Positions 18,891 to 26,236 of a stretch of DNA of 28,411 bases are shown in pieces. The position numbers and the translations under genes are program-made. Under the pieces are notes generated by a model that was not told where the DNA came from, ran no database searches, and was given only the letters and a program-made list of their open reading frames with translations. Position 1 is the first letter of the stretch. Each line of letters begins with the position of its first letter. The stretch lies in assembly GCA_964551875.1 (NCBI GenBank), contig CAZKEV010000025.1, forward strand, positions 1 through 28,411, written 5' to 3'. This stretch comes from JACTUA01 sp964551875 (GTDB taxonomy: Archaea; Halobacteriota; Methanomicrobia; Methanomicrobiales; JACTUA01).

Positions 18891-19340
18891 CTACCTGTCC
18901 GCAAGTCTCCGGGCCACCATGGCTTCCCGAAGAACCTTCCCGCACATCCAATCGTGGACCCCCAGGAGCATGTTCTTCATCCTGACATCGTGAGAACCCT
19001 CGTGCCGAAGATGAGGGCAGCGCAAACACGCCCAATGGCCGATCTGCTTCTCACCGTTCCACATCCTCCCGTCCGGGCACCCTTCCTCGGCGATCGGGAT
19101 CGTCGCCTTGATCTCGGCAACAAGCGTCTTCCGGGCTTCCACAAGGGCTGTTTCGTAATCGGGCTTTCCCCTCTTCTTTCGGATGGCCCTCTGACGCCCC
19201 AGCAAAGACAACGCCCGATCCACCCCCTTCGCAACGTCAAGGTTCTTGAACACCTCCGGGTAGGTGTAGTCCCCGTCGACGATGACCCACGAATGGGTCT
19301 TCGTCCCCAGCAGGCTCACAAGGCCAAAAACTTCAGGCAT
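18891..19340 (-). CDS. Hypothetical protein with zinc-knuckle region
   Basis: 149 residues. Starts MPEVFGLVSLLGTKTHSWVI, strands then VDGDYTYPEVFKNLDVAKGV; a charged helix follows, then CPDG, HWACLRCPHLRHEGSHD (about residues 102-118) and MCGKVLREAMVARRLADR at the end. The Cys/His cluster looks like one or two zinc sites, and the final VARRL tail recalls the zinc triplet at 8263-9049. ATG overlaps the upstream stop as TGATG. Function unknown. Confidence 0.8.
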   Translation of the reverse strand: MPEVFGLVSLLGTKTHSWVIVDGDYTYPEVFKNLDVAKGVDRALSLLGRQRAIRKKRGKPDYETALVEARKTLVAEIKATIPIAEEGCPDGRMWNGEKQIGHWACLRCPHLRHEGSHDVRMKNMLLGVHDWMCGKVLREAMVARRLADR

Positions 19341-19513
19341 CACCTACCCCTCCGCTCGCTTTTTCTGAGGCACCCGCAGTTCGGGCACACGAAGGTAAGA
19401 ACGTCTTCGCCCTGCATCCCCTCCTCGACATTGAGGATCTCGACGTCCCGCTCGTCGATGTCCCCGCACTCGGAGCACCTCACCCGAATCTCCTGTACCT
19501 GCCCCCCGCGCAT
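19340..19513 (-). CDS. Small zinc-ribbon protein (57 aa)
   Basis: 57 codons. CSECG (about residues 13-17) and CPNCG (about 46-50) form a textbook two-knuckle zinc ribbon, separated by an acidic stretch (DERDVEILNVEEGMQGEDVL) and followed by a short basic tail. The stop overlaps the next start as TGATG, and the ATG is three bases after the previous gene. Function unknown. Confidence 0.8.
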   Translation of the reverse strand: MRGGQVQEIRVRCSECGDIDERDVEILNVEEGMQGEDVLTFVCPNCGCLRKSERRGR

Positions 19514-19516
19514 CTT

Positions 19517-19867
19517 CTACCCCCTTCCGCATTCCGGACAATCCGGCCCCCCGTGGGGATGGCCCTCGCCGCCGCAGGTCGAGCACAGCAGGCCCTCCCT
19601 CCGCAGGAGTTCCATCCCCAGGGAAAGGAGGGTCGCCAGGTTGATCTTGCCGATGGGCTTGCCTTCCTTCTTGACGATGACGTGCTTCTCGTTCTCGGTC
19701 CCGGCGTTGTCGAAGGACGTTCCCCGCACCGTCGCGGTCAGGTCCTGCTCGTCGGGCTCGTGCCAGTCGTGGCGAACCTTCGCCTTGGCGGCAGCCTGGA
19801 AGAGGGCGATGTCCGCCTCCCCCACCCAGGTGTCCAGGGTTCCCATCTTGATGTATTTCCCTGCCAT
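19517..19867 (-). CDS. Protein with DnaJ-like CxxCxGxG zinc C-terminus
   Basis: 116 residues. The N-terminal domain starts MAGKYIKMGTLDTWVGEADI and contains a strand-rich middle (KHVIVKKEGKPIGKINLAT). The C-terminal end CSTCGGEGHPHGGPDCPECG (about residues 95-114) resembles one repeat of the DnaJ zinc-finger pattern CxxCxGxG, so it may bind unfolded proteins or partners (inference). AAAGGAGTAAGAACG precedes the ATG. Confidence 0.8.
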   Translation of the reverse strand: MAGKYIKMGTLDTWVGEADIALFQAAAKAKVRHDWHEPDEQDLTATVRGTSFDNAGTENEKHVIVKKEGKPIGKINLATLLSLGMELLRREGLLCSTCGGEGHPHGGPDCPECGRG

Positions 19868-19872
19868 CGTTC

Positions 19873-20205
19873 TTACTCCTTTAGAAGGTCCTTGATGAAC
19901 ACCTTGGAGAATCCCCTCCAGGCATCGGAGGTGATGAGGAGGCGGTAGATCTCCCGGTACTCGGGCGTCTGACCGAACGCCTTGATGATGCCGACCGCCC
20001 CCGCCCGCATCGCCTTGCCGGACCAGAACCGGGTGAGGTGCCGGGCGAGGTTCTTCGTCGCGCCGATCCGCTCCGCCTTCCCCATCTTCACCAGCGCCTC
20101 GACCAGCGAAATTCGGAGAGCATCGACCCCGCCCTTCGGGGCCTTCTCCGACTTCCCCGTGAGGATCTCTTCCGCTTCCTTCGTCGCGCTCATGTTCTCG
20201 GCCAT
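19873..20205 (-). CDS. Hypothetical protein, first gene of operon
   Basis: 110 residues. A charged N-terminus (MSATKEAEEILTGKSEKAPK) is followed by helices: LRISLVEALVKMGKAERIGA, TKNLARHLTRFWSGKAMRAG, then IIKAFGQTPEYREIYRLLIT. Basic helical character suits nucleic-acid binding. AAGGAGGAGACGACG precedes the ATG in the leader of the promoter at 20235-20262. Family not recognised. Confidence 0.8.
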   Translation of the reverse strand: MAENMSATKEAEEILTGKSEKAPKGGVDALRISLVEALVKMGKAERIGATKNLARHLTRFWSGKAMRAGAVGIIKAFGQTPEYREIYRLLITSDAWRGFSKVFIKDLLKE

Positions 20206-20234
20206 CGTCGTCTCCTCCTTAATTCACTATCTAC

Positions 20235-20262
20235 AGTATATACCGTTCGCATTATTTGTCAA
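20235..20262 (-). promoter_or_regulatory. Sigma-70-type promoter, member of the repeated promoter family
   Basis: Minus strand: TTGACA (20257-20262), 16-bp spacer with GCGAACGGTA, TATACT (20235-20240), then GTAGATAGTGAATTAAGGAGG. CCCC precedes -35. Confidence 0.94.
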
Positions 20263-20446
20263 GGGGAATTCTGAAAATATCTCCTCAAACCGCCCCCCAG
20301 TTCCCCCCTCGGGGGTAGGGTAAACGGGCCTAATTCGGGAAGAAAAATTAGCAAAAATCCCGGTTCCTCTGTCACTAATAGCCCTCGACATGCCTATTTA
20401 TAGGTGAAGGAAAGAGGCCGGAAGGAAAGGAAGAAAGGAGAAAAGA
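20263..20446. other. Divergent intergenic region upstream of the lone plus-strand gene
   Basis: 184 bases between a leftward operon and a rightward gene, the only divergent gap in the window. It contains CCCC-CTCG-GGGG, an A-rich stretch, and CCTATTTATAGG (20392-20403), an inverted repeat with arms CCTAT/ATAGG. No near-consensus plus-strand sigma-70 promoter is visible, so the plus gene probably uses a weak or regulated promoter, with the inverted repeat as a candidate operator (inference). A purine-rich run with AAAGGAG precedes its ATG. Confidence 0.5.
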
Positions 20447-20824
20447 ATGGAACCGAGGCAGATCACCCAGCGGGAAAGGGAGAACCTTCAGGTCTGGTTG
20501 ACGGTCATCAAGGCCACCGAAGACGTCGCCTTGGAGGGGTGCGAAGACGAAGGCAAGGAGACCAAGATCATGTGCATGGCGGCGACGGGTGCGGCAAGGA
20601 TCAAGGCGGCCCTCAGAGACGGCCTCCTTGATTCCTACGCCATCTACGCCAACGGCTTCGCCGAGCAGCTCCGTACGCTCATCCCCCGGATATTCGCCGC
20701 CAAAAGCATCGCCAAGATCCATCCGACAGAGGATGGAGGGATCGAGATGTTCAAGACCAAGAAGGCGAAGAAAAACGTCTTCGATACCGTCTCCAACATC
20801 ATCCATAGGATGCCCGAAGCCTAA
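20447..20824 (+). CDS. Hypothetical protein, only plus-strand gene
   Basis: 125 residues with AAAGGAG at good spacing. Helical throughout: QITQRERENLQVWLTVIKAT, then KIMCMAATGAARIKAALRDG, FAEQLRTLIPRIFAAKSIAK and a basic C-terminus (FKTKKAKKNVFDTVSNIIHR). No HTH or other family recognised, though the basic helical character would suit a DNA- or RNA-binding protein. Its stop overlaps the end of the convergent nuclease-like gene by three or four bases. Opposite orientation suggests separate, perhaps regulatory, expression. Confidence 0.8.
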   Translation: MEPRQITQRERENLQVWLTVIKATEDVALEGCEDEGKETKIMCMAATGAARIKAALRDGLLDSYAIYANGFAEQLRTLIPRIFAAKSIAKIHPTEDGGIEMFKTKKAKKNVFDTVSNIIHRMPEA

Positions 20825-21318
20825 TCCTCATCCTCGGCGGGAGTTTCCACGGGGCCTCCTCGCTTTCCCAGGATCAGGGCCTGGATGAAGTTCGCCTTCC
20901 AGACCTCCCCTGGCGTCTTCGGTTTCGCGCCCTTGTCCTTCAGGGAGCCGATCATCCGATCGACGTAGTGACGCATCGGCCACTCGGCTGCCTTCTTCGG
21001 CTCCAGCAGCACCACCAGCTCTCCGTCCCGGAGAGACAGGACTCCCACCCCCTTCCCCCTACAGATTTCCAATCTCTTCTTGGGAGGCTCTTCGCAAACA
21101 CAAGCCCAGCACTCGTGTGCGAAGAGCTGGTGGTTCCAGGCGCGAAGAATGAGGACATCGGAGAGGTTGCCCTCCGTCTCCACGACCGCAACCATACCGT
21201 CCCGCGTCCCAACAGCGTCAACGGGATCCCCTGAGATGGGCGGCACCTGATTGATGTAGGGCTTGAATCCTCGTTCTTTCAACCAAGCCGTCACCGGCCC
21301 GGATAGTTCTTCAAGCAT
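20821..21318 (-). CDS. PD-(D/E)XK nuclease-like protein lacking the usual lysine
   Basis: 165 residues. The N-terminus LEELSGPVTAWLKERGFKPY then PVDAVGTRDGMVAVVETEGN and SDVLILRAWNHQLFAHECWA follows the PD-(D/E)XK order: N-terminal helix, Asp34 before a Gly turn, a strand ending in an acidic residue (Glu47/Glu49), then a helix with A..n..fA. The strand motif that should read E-x-K is ETE, so the catalytic lysine is missing or moved. Then GVGVLSLRDGELVVLLEPKK continues the fold. It lies directly downstream of the DNA methyltransferase. It could be an inactive binding version, or a nuclease using another residue. Strong AGGAGG before the ATG. Confidence 0.6.
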   Translation of the reverse strand: MLEELSGPVTAWLKERGFKPYINQVPPISGDPVDAVGTRDGMVAVVETEGNLSDVLILRAWNHQLFAHECWACVCEEPPKKRLEICRGKGVGVLSLRDGELVVLLEPKKAAEWPMRHYVDRMIGSLKDKGAKPKTPGEVWKANFIQALILGKRGGPVETPAEDED

Positions 21319-21360
21319 GGCTCCTCCTGGCTAACCCGGAAGGTTGCTGGAGAAATGCCA

Positions 21361-23009
21361 TCATTTCTCTTCAAAGAGCGATCGTTGCCCCCGCCTAACC
21401 TCTTCCATGGTGAACCCCTTCTTCGCCGCTTCCACCTTCACCCCCGCGATCTTCCCCACGTACTCCTCGGAGATGTCGAATCCGATCCCGCTCCTGCCGT
21501 GCGCCATCGCCGCCACCACGGTCGTCCCTGTTCCAGCGAAGGGGTCCAAGACGATACAAGGAACCCTGGGCCAGTTGTCCTCCTCCGCGCAGTCAGAGCC
21601 TGGATGGTCCCCGTCGAGGCCAGGGCAGTTACACGTCGGCTGCCAGCCGACGGTGCGGGCAGACGGAAACGGGTTGTCATGCGGCTCCCCTGATTCCCGT
21701 CTGGCATGAATGTTCGCCAGCATGCGGCGGCCAGCGGCCTGCGGTACACTGCCCGTCGAGTGTTTTCCGGAGTAGTCAATCGGCGTCACACGCGACTTTT
21801 CCACCACCCTCTTCCACGGCTCCCCGCACTTCGGGCAGCATCCCTTCTCGCTCGTACCGGCCAGGATCATTGGCTCGATCAGCTTGGACGGAAACGTCGC
21901 AAAGTGGGCGTCGGAACACGCCTTCGGGTTCACGACGAATCCAAGCAGCTCCCCATCCTCCTCCCACAACCCCTGCCAGGATTCCAAGAACCAGTCGGAG
22001 TTGCGCCGGTTCCGAGAGGCATGGGTTTCCATCGGCCTATACTTCTCTCCCCGATTTCGCTCTCCTCCATGCTTCGGGCCAATCCCGTGCCAGTCCTTGG
22101 ATTCGGAAACCACCTTGATCGCCTCCATGTCGAAGAAGTACCTCTCCCCCTTCGAGAAAAGGTAGACGTACTCGACAGCGGACGAGGGCCGGTCTGCCGT
22201 GGATTCNNNNNNNNNNNNNNNNNNNNNNNNNNNNNNNNNNNNNNNNNNNNNNNNNNNNNNNNNNNNNNNNNNNNNNNNNNNNNNNNNNNNNNNNNNNNNN
22301 NNNNNNTCGAGAAAAGGTAGACGTACTCGACAGCGGACGAGGGCCGGTCTGCCGTGGATTCAGGCATAGAATTCCGCTTGATCCACGGAATCTGGGATCG
22401 GAGGTACCAGCCGTCTGCCCGTAAGGCCAAGGCAACCTGGGCAGGAATCATGATGAGGTCTTTTTCCTTCAGCCCATTCACCAACCGATTGGGGCGATCC
22501 CCCCGTTTGCCGTGCTGAAGAGATCCCGAACCTATTACGTTCCGTCTATTACACGCCCATGCACTTGCATACGAATCTCCAAGATTCAGCCAAAGGGTAC
22601 CCATTGGATGCAGCACCCGCCTCACCTCTCGGAACACCTCGACCATCTTGGCGATGAATTCCTCGGGTGTTGGTTCGAGTCCGATCTGGGGATCGATGCG
22701 CTTGGCCCCGCATTTTCCACAGACGGAACGAAAGGTCGCCTGGCCGCTTCCAAGGTTGGAATCCTGCTTCTGGGATCCCGTGGGTCCGAGCCCCGACTTC
22801 AAGGGGTAATCGAATCTCGACGGAGCCCGGTGATCACAGGAAGGATCTCCCCCCTCCCACTTGGCCGTTCCATAATCACGAAGGCCCCAGTAGGGGGGGC
22901 TGGTGATGCAGGTGTGGACGGTCCCATCGGGGATCGCCTTCAGGCACTCGGGGCTTCTCCCCAGATGGACCCGATTCAACTCGTAGGGGCCAAGGTTTCC
23001 TGCTGGCAT
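21361..23009 (-). CDS. DNA methyltransferase, beta-class, interrupted by assembly gap
   Basis: A DNA methyltransferase of the order motif IV then motif I: TSPPYWGLRDYG (about residues 36-47) and DPFAGTGTT (about residues 437-445), typical of N4-cytosine or N6-adenine enzymes. Two zinc knuckles, CGKCG (about 97-101) and CCPKCG (about 339-344), and the segment VEYVYLFSKGERYFFDMEAI are common in this family. The sequence contains 100 N flanked by an identical 55-base copy; removing the gap and one copy restores one open frame of 497 residues. ATG at 23009 overlaps the upstream stop as TGATG. It probably modifies phage DNA to evade host restriction or to pair with the nuclease-like neighbour; target sequence cannot be predicted. 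Confidence 0.88.
22152..22206. repeat. 55-base assembly duplicate, copy 1
   Basis: Identical to 22307-22361 and separated from it by exactly 100 N. Both copies encode the same methyltransferase segment (the ADRPSSAVEYVYLFS stretch). This is a scaffolding artefact, not a biological repeat. Confidence 0.9.
22207..22306. other. Assembly gap (100 N)
   Basis: A round 100-base run of N between two identical 55-base flanks. 55 is a common assembler k-mer length, so the true sequence is probably a simple join with one copy of the flank and nothing missing. Confidence 0.95.
22307..22361. repeat. 55-base assembly duplicate, copy 2
   Basis: Second copy of the segment at 22152-22206, base for base. Collapsing the two keeps the reading frame of the DNA methyltransferase. 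Confidence 0.9.
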
Positions 23010-23287
23010 CACCCAAGCGCCCTTCTCCCCAGCGCCCGCGCCAAGGCTTCCTTGTCCACCCCGGAAAGCTGAAGCGTTACCGATGAGGACTCCAGAACAC
23101 GGAAAGCCCCGCCGAAGAAGACGCCGACGACCCCAGCCTCGGTCGTCCTCGAACGATCATCCTCGTCCACCGCATCCGCATGCCGATGAGAAAGGTCGAA
23201 GAATCGGTACTGCCCACCGACCCTCACGAATTTCCAAACGCCCTCCCCGACCTCCTCGGGCCGGAGAAATCTGATTTCTCCCACCAT
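23009..23287 (-). CDS. Hypothetical protein
   Basis: 92 residues. Strand-rich centre (GVWKFVRVGGQYRFFDLSHR, then AGVVGVFFGGAFRVLESSSV) and an acidic loop with DEDDRSRT; the end is helical and basic. Overlaps the methyltransferase start as TGATG, so expression is linked. No motif recognised. Confidence 0.75.
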   Translation of the reverse strand: MVGEIRFLRPEEVGEGVWKFVRVGGQYRFFDLSHRHADAVDEDDRSRTTEAGVVGVFFGGAFRVLESSSVTLQLSGVDKEALARALGRRALG

Positions 23288-23290
23288 CGG

Positions 23291-23662
23291 CTACTCCTTG
23301 TATCTTCGACAAACCGTGCAAGGGGCCTCCCCATTGGTCCTGCCCTTGCAGGTGTCCGGATTCTTCAGACACTTCTCATCGTAACACCCATCCAGATCAG
23401 CCAAGAAGCGGCGATCGCACTTGAGGCAGCAAGTATCCCTCCCCGTCCGACGCTTCTTCCCGCTCCGAGGAGCCTTCTTCGCCTTCGGGGGTTTGAGCCA
23501 CACCACCCAGCAAGTCGGAACGACCCCTCCCATCCCGACGCGAATCTGCCCCATCCTTCCGTCCGACAGGGTGATGATACCCACCGTGGCCTTCGCCCCC
23601 TCCCCCAGACGGTACACGGTTCCCGCCACAGAGACATCGCAGAAGACGGTCTTCGTCGGCAT
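23291..23662 (-). CDS. Cysteine-rich zinc protein
   Basis: 123 residues. The first half is beta-rich (TKTVFCDVSVAGTVYRLGEG, MGQIRVGMGGVVPTCWVVWL); a basic linker (KAKKAPRSGKKRRTG) leads to CCLKCDRRF (about residues 78-86), GCYDEKC, TCKG and CTVC (about 115-118). Seven or eight cysteines give at least two zinc sites. The linker plus zinc sites suggest RNA or DNA binding. Overlaps the upstream stop as TAATG. Confidence 0.8.
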   Translation of the reverse strand: MPTKTVFCDVSVAGTVYRLGEGAKATVGIITLSDGRMGQIRVGMGGVVPTCWVVWLKPPKAKKAPRSGKKRRTGRDTCCLKCDRRFLADLDGCYDEKCLKNPDTCKGRTNGEAPCTVCRRYKE

Positions 23663-23901
23663 TACGTTCCTCCCGCCCGGTACATGGTCTTGCCGCTGGA
23701 GTCCTCCTCAAGGTCCTCAACGTAGCCCATGATGTTCATGACGAGGAGCAGGGTCTTGGCCGTCTCCCAGTCCACCTTCGCCGTATCGGAGATGACCTGG
23801 ATGCACTCTTTGCCCGTGAACGCCCTCCCAAGGTCCCTCAACGCCGCGTGGCACTGATCCATCTCGCAGTTGAATCGATGAGGCTTTCGATCCGGCGTCA
23901 C
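23662..23901 (-). CDS. Possible winged-helix protein
   Basis: 79 residues from a GTG start that overlaps the upstream stop as GTGA, behind GGAGGAGGG. The chain reads FNCEMDQCHAALRDLGRAFT, then IQVISDTAKVDWETAKTLLL, then VMNIMGYVEDLEEDSSGKTM and YRAGG: helix, turn, helix, then a two-strand wing ending in a positively charged tip. This order fits a small winged-helix DNA-binding domain, so a regulator is possible (inference). Not matched to a named family. Confidence 0.7.
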   Translation of the reverse strand: MTPDRKPHRFNCEMDQCHAALRDLGRAFTGKECIQVISDTAKVDWETAKTLLLVMNIMGYVEDLEEDSSGKTMYRAGGT

Positions 23902-24116
23902 GATCGTCCCTCCTCCGGGGGGGAGATCTCTCCCACCCCGGCCTGGGCGATCCTCCCGCACTTGGCGCACAGGAAAAAGATGGGAGACGAAGGATCCAAT
24001 GCCTCCGGCCCCCTCGGGGAAAGAAGGAATACTCGGGCTCCACACGGACACCAGGAGCTCTCCATCGGCTGGAACGTGTACTTGGAAAGGTCGATCACCG
24101 TGACCTTGCTCGGCAT
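23898..24116 (-). CDS. Small zinc-ribbon protein
   Basis: 72 residues. CPCG (about 23-26) and CAKCG (about 50-54) form a two-knuckle ribbon around a Pro-rich stretch; the N-terminus is strand-rich (SKVTVIDLSKYTFQPMES). The start overlaps the end of the upstream gene by 22 bases. Function unknown. Confidence 0.8.
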   Translation of the reverse strand: MPSKVTVIDLSKYTFQPMESSWCPCGARVFLLSPRGPEALDPSSPIFFLCAKCGRIAQAGVGEISPPEEGRS

Positions 24117-24346
24117 GACCCGCTCCTTCTGCTCGGCATCCTTGGACGCTTGACCTTGACCCGGTGCGGGGGAAGGATCTCATGCCAGCACTCCCCGCTG
24201 ATGGGGTTTTCAGCCTCGCAGTCGCGCTGCTGAAGCATTAGGAGACGGTTGCACTCGGGGCACCGTGTCCTCCGCCTATTTGGCTGGACCGACTGAAGGC
24301 CCCCCTCAACCCCCTTCCCGCCGCCTGAACACCACTCGCCCTTCAT
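24095..24346 (-). CDS. Zinc-ribbon protein with basic tail
   Basis: 83 residues. A Gly-rich start (MKGEWCSGGGKGVEGGLQSV), then RRRTRCPECNRLLMLQQRDC and ISGECWHEILPPHR, giving C-x-x-C, C and C-x-H ligands, and a very basic end (KVKRPRMPSRRSGSCRARSR). The Arg/Lys-rich tail suggests nucleic-acid binding. ATG at 24346 is in an ATGA overlap; longer upstream frame is a shadow. Confidence 0.75.
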   Translation of the reverse strand: MKGEWCSGGGKGVEGGLQSVQPNRRRTRCPECNRLLMLQQRDCEAENPISGECWHEILPPHRVKVKRPRMPSRRSGSCRARSR

Positions 24347-24570
24347 GGCTTCTTCTCCTCCGATAGCGGGCACCAGGCGGGGATATCCGGCCAGTCCTTT
24401 TTCACCCCCCGGTCCCGAATAAGTTCGTTGAAGGTGGTGGGTAAGCACCCGCCGGTTACCCTGCACCAATCGCCCCGGCCCATCCCGACATCGGGGTTGG
24501 GGTCATGTTTATCGCTTCGGAAGTTCGGGCACTCCTCGCACTTCGAGACGGCCTTGGTGAATACCTTCAC
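24343..24570 (-). CDS. Cysteine-rich protein of the CxxCP...IPxWCPL type
   Basis: 75 residues from GTG, with GGAGGAGAAGCC before it. KCEECPNFRSD (about 10-20), then WCRVTGGC and a C-terminal DIPAWCPLSEE. From memory, small phage proteins with CxxC at the start and (I)PxWCPL at the end recur and probably bind zinc; their role is unknown. A similar layout is at 28100-28303. Confidence 0.8.
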   Translation of the reverse strand: MKVFTKAVSKCEECPNFRSDKHDPNPDVGMGRGDWCRVTGGCLPTTFNELIRDRGVKKDWPDIPAWCPLSEEKKP

Positions 24571-24692
24571 GGCTTCTCCTCCCCGATGATCTGCGCAACC
24601 ATCAAGGCCTCCTCAAAAAACGGTCGGGGGCCGCTCACAACCACCTGGGCTTCCGGCGGGCTCCATGCCTTCTGGTTTAGGTCACCCGCCAC
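24567..24692 (-). CDS. Short hypothetical protein (41 aa)
   Basis: A 41-codon gene filling the gap between its neighbours. GTG at 24692 (VAGDLNQKAWSPPEAQVVVS), then PRPFFEEALMVAQIIGEEKP. The stop overlaps the next start as GTGA, which supports it; the binding site AAGGA is close to the start. Possible strand then helix. Function unknown. Confidence 0.6.
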   Translation of the reverse strand: MAGDLNQKAWSPPEAQVVVSGPRPFFEEALMVAQIIGEEKP

Positions 24693-24730
24693 ATTCCTTC
24701 CCGCTGGGGTTTCCCCCCGGGATTCATGAG

Positions 24731-25195
24731 CTACGTCTTGCCCAGGCTGTCACCCCCTGAACCGTTCTTCTTGGAATCCACCCTCGCCCTCATCTCACGG
24801 AAGGCCCGATCCGACCCGTCCCGCTCCCTGGCGGACTGCAACTCCTCCACCTTGGTTGCCAGCGCCTCAGCCTCCCGCGCAGACGAGAGGACGACTTGGT
24901 TCGCCCCCTCCAGGCATACCTTCAGCTCGGAGTTCTCCTTGCCCAGCCGCTTCACCTCGTTCTCCAACCCGGCGCAACGTGCCGCGAGGGTTCCGAACCC
25001 GCCCGCCATTCGCTTGACGTATCCCACCGGCACGAGCTCGTACTCTCCAGGCCCCGGGCATAACTCCCCCGGAACGTCCTTGGAACAGTCGTAGGCGCGG
25101 AGGAGACAGTCGTAGTCCGCGCTGCCGCCGTCGAACCCGGTCATCACGAACAGTTGGCAGAGGGAGCAGTCCTTGCTGTGGATCTTGATCGTCAT
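24731..25195 (-). CDS. Zinc-knuckle protein with coiled-coil C-terminus
   Basis: 154 residues. CSLC (about 10-13), then YDCLLRAYDC and LCPGPGEYE, up to five cysteines in the first 46 residues, then a long coiled coil (LENEVKRLGKENSELKVCLE and AEALATKVEELQSARERDGS) and a Gly/Ser/Lys tail. Probably an oligomeric metal-binding protein. ATG at 25195 overlaps the upstream stop. Confidence 0.8.
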   Translation of the reverse strand: MTIKIHSKDCSLCQLFVMTGFDGGSADYDCLLRAYDCSKDVPGELCPGPGEYELVPVGYVKRMAGGFGTLAARCAGLENEVKRLGKENSELKVCLEGANQVVLSSAREAEALATKVEELQSARERDGSDRAFREMRARVDSKKNGSGGDSLGKT

Positions 25196-25770
25196 CCCTT
25201 CCTCCCCAGCCCCCGCACGAAAGCGATGGCGGCCTCGCGCACGACCCTGTCCTGCCGCATCGAAAGACCTGCGATACGATCTGCCTCGTCCAGAGTTCCC
25301 TTCGGTTCGTTCACCCGGTCGCGGTTGCGGTACGGCGCGTACTCCGCTTCGATGGCCTCGTACCTCTCCACCGCCGCCACCAATACATCGAGATTCCACT
25401 TCTTCTTTACGTGATCTTCGCACTGCTTCCTGAACTGGCACTGCCCGCAGTCGCACCCGGGGCCGGGCTTGAGGGGCTTGCATCCGGGCTCGGAAACCCC
25501 GTGAGGCTCGCTCTCGCCTTCAAGCCTCAACAGGTTCACCCTGGGCCAGTAGAGCATTCCGTTCACGTCCACGATGTAGGATTCGTGGTTCCTCGCGCTG
25601 GGTCCGGCATCGAAGGTCAGATGGAGGCCCGTGAAGGAAAGTCGCTGCAAGGCGATACTGATTATTTCGTCAGCCTGGACTTTTGCGACGACCACCCCGT
25701 CCTTCGCCTTCCGGCGTCCTGCGGACTGGCTCGTCCAGTGAACCTTGTCCCCGATATGAAACGTCCTCAT
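25192..25770 (-). CDS. SH3-like-domain hypothetical protein with Cys cluster
   Basis: 192 residues. The N-terminus FHIGDKVHWTSQSAGRRKAK, then GVVVAKVQADEI, and HESYIVDVNGMLYWPRVNLL looks like a small beta-barrel fold I recall from phage and bacterial proteins (KVHWTSQ, HESY and YWPRV signatures). A linker with CKP, CDCGQCQFRKQC (about 108-119) forms a cysteine cluster for metal binding; the rest is helical. Strong GGAGGAGGGTAG before the ATG. Function unknown. Confidence 0.75.
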   Translation of the reverse strand: MRTFHIGDKVHWTSQSAGRRKAKDGVVVAKVQADEIISIALQRLSFTGLHLTFDAGPSARNHESYIVDVNGMLYWPRVNLLRLEGESEPHGVSEPGCKPLKPGPGCDCGQCQFRKQCEDHVKKKWNLDVLVAAVERYEAIEAEYAPYRNRDRVNEPKGTLDEADRIAGLSMRQDRVVREAAIAFVRGLGRKG

Positions 25771-26223
25771 CTACCCTCCTCCCGGCCTCGGCACGGTGAT
25801 CCACGCATTGCAATCGGCGCACACCCAGTACGAGGCAGACGTGTCGCTGGCCGTCGGGAATACGCGCCCGTGCGGACAATCCTCCACCCCTCCCCGCGCC
25901 ATGGCGATGGCTCCGGTGGGCGTGTTCGGGAACCGGAAGGCTCTTTCCTTCATGGACCGAGGGGGCTCCTCCGCCTTCCTCCCCGTGGTGACTTCCGGGA
26001 TGTCGTCGAACCCACCGACGACTTGCTCGTCCCCCTCCGTCAGCACCTTCACGTTCCCGTGCATCTTGCTCGCCCCGAGGAGCAGGGCCGCACCGAATGC
26101 CTGCCACTGCCCGATGTCGAACACCAGCTTCCCCGCCAGGGCGAGGTGCCCCTCGTCGGGTCCGACGAACACGCGCTCGTGAACGTGACCCCCCTTGCGC
26201 TCGGATTTCAGTTTGACGATCAC
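25771..26223 (-). CDS. Hypothetical protein with C-terminal zinc pair
   Basis: 150 residues from a GTG behind GGAGGATCTCC. The N-terminus has a patterned HVHERVFVGPDEGHLALAGK then LVFDIGQWQAFGAALLLGA, which I have seen in phage-encoded proteins of unknown role; the C-terminal part has CPHG (about 116-119) and WVCADCNAWITV (about 134-145), a second metal site. Stop adjacent to the next start. Confidence 0.75.
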   Translation of the reverse strand: MIVKLKSERKGGHVHERVFVGPDEGHLALAGKLVFDIGQWQAFGAALLLGASKMHGNVKVLTEGDEQVVGGFDDIPEVTTGRKAEEPPRSMKERAFRFPNTPTGAIAMARGGVEDCPHGRVFPTASDTSASYWVCADCNAWITVPRPGGG

Positions 26224-26236
26224 GGAGATCCTCCGT

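Noticed and set aside
18360..19895. Another plus-strand open frame of about 511 codons
   Set aside because: Antisense to five good minus-strand genes; no ribosome binding site; shadow-frame composition (Pro, His, Arg-rich).
20395..20402. TATAAATA on the minus strand, like a T4 late promoter
   Set aside because: Single occurrence, inside a palindromic CCTATTTATAGG, with no gene start at the right distance and a strong sigma-70 promoter already serving the downstream operon. Noted only as coincidence.
22152..22361. The 55-base duplication as a real repeat or recombination site
   Set aside because: It is separated by exactly 100 N and collapses to one copy with an intact gene, so it is an assembly overlap.
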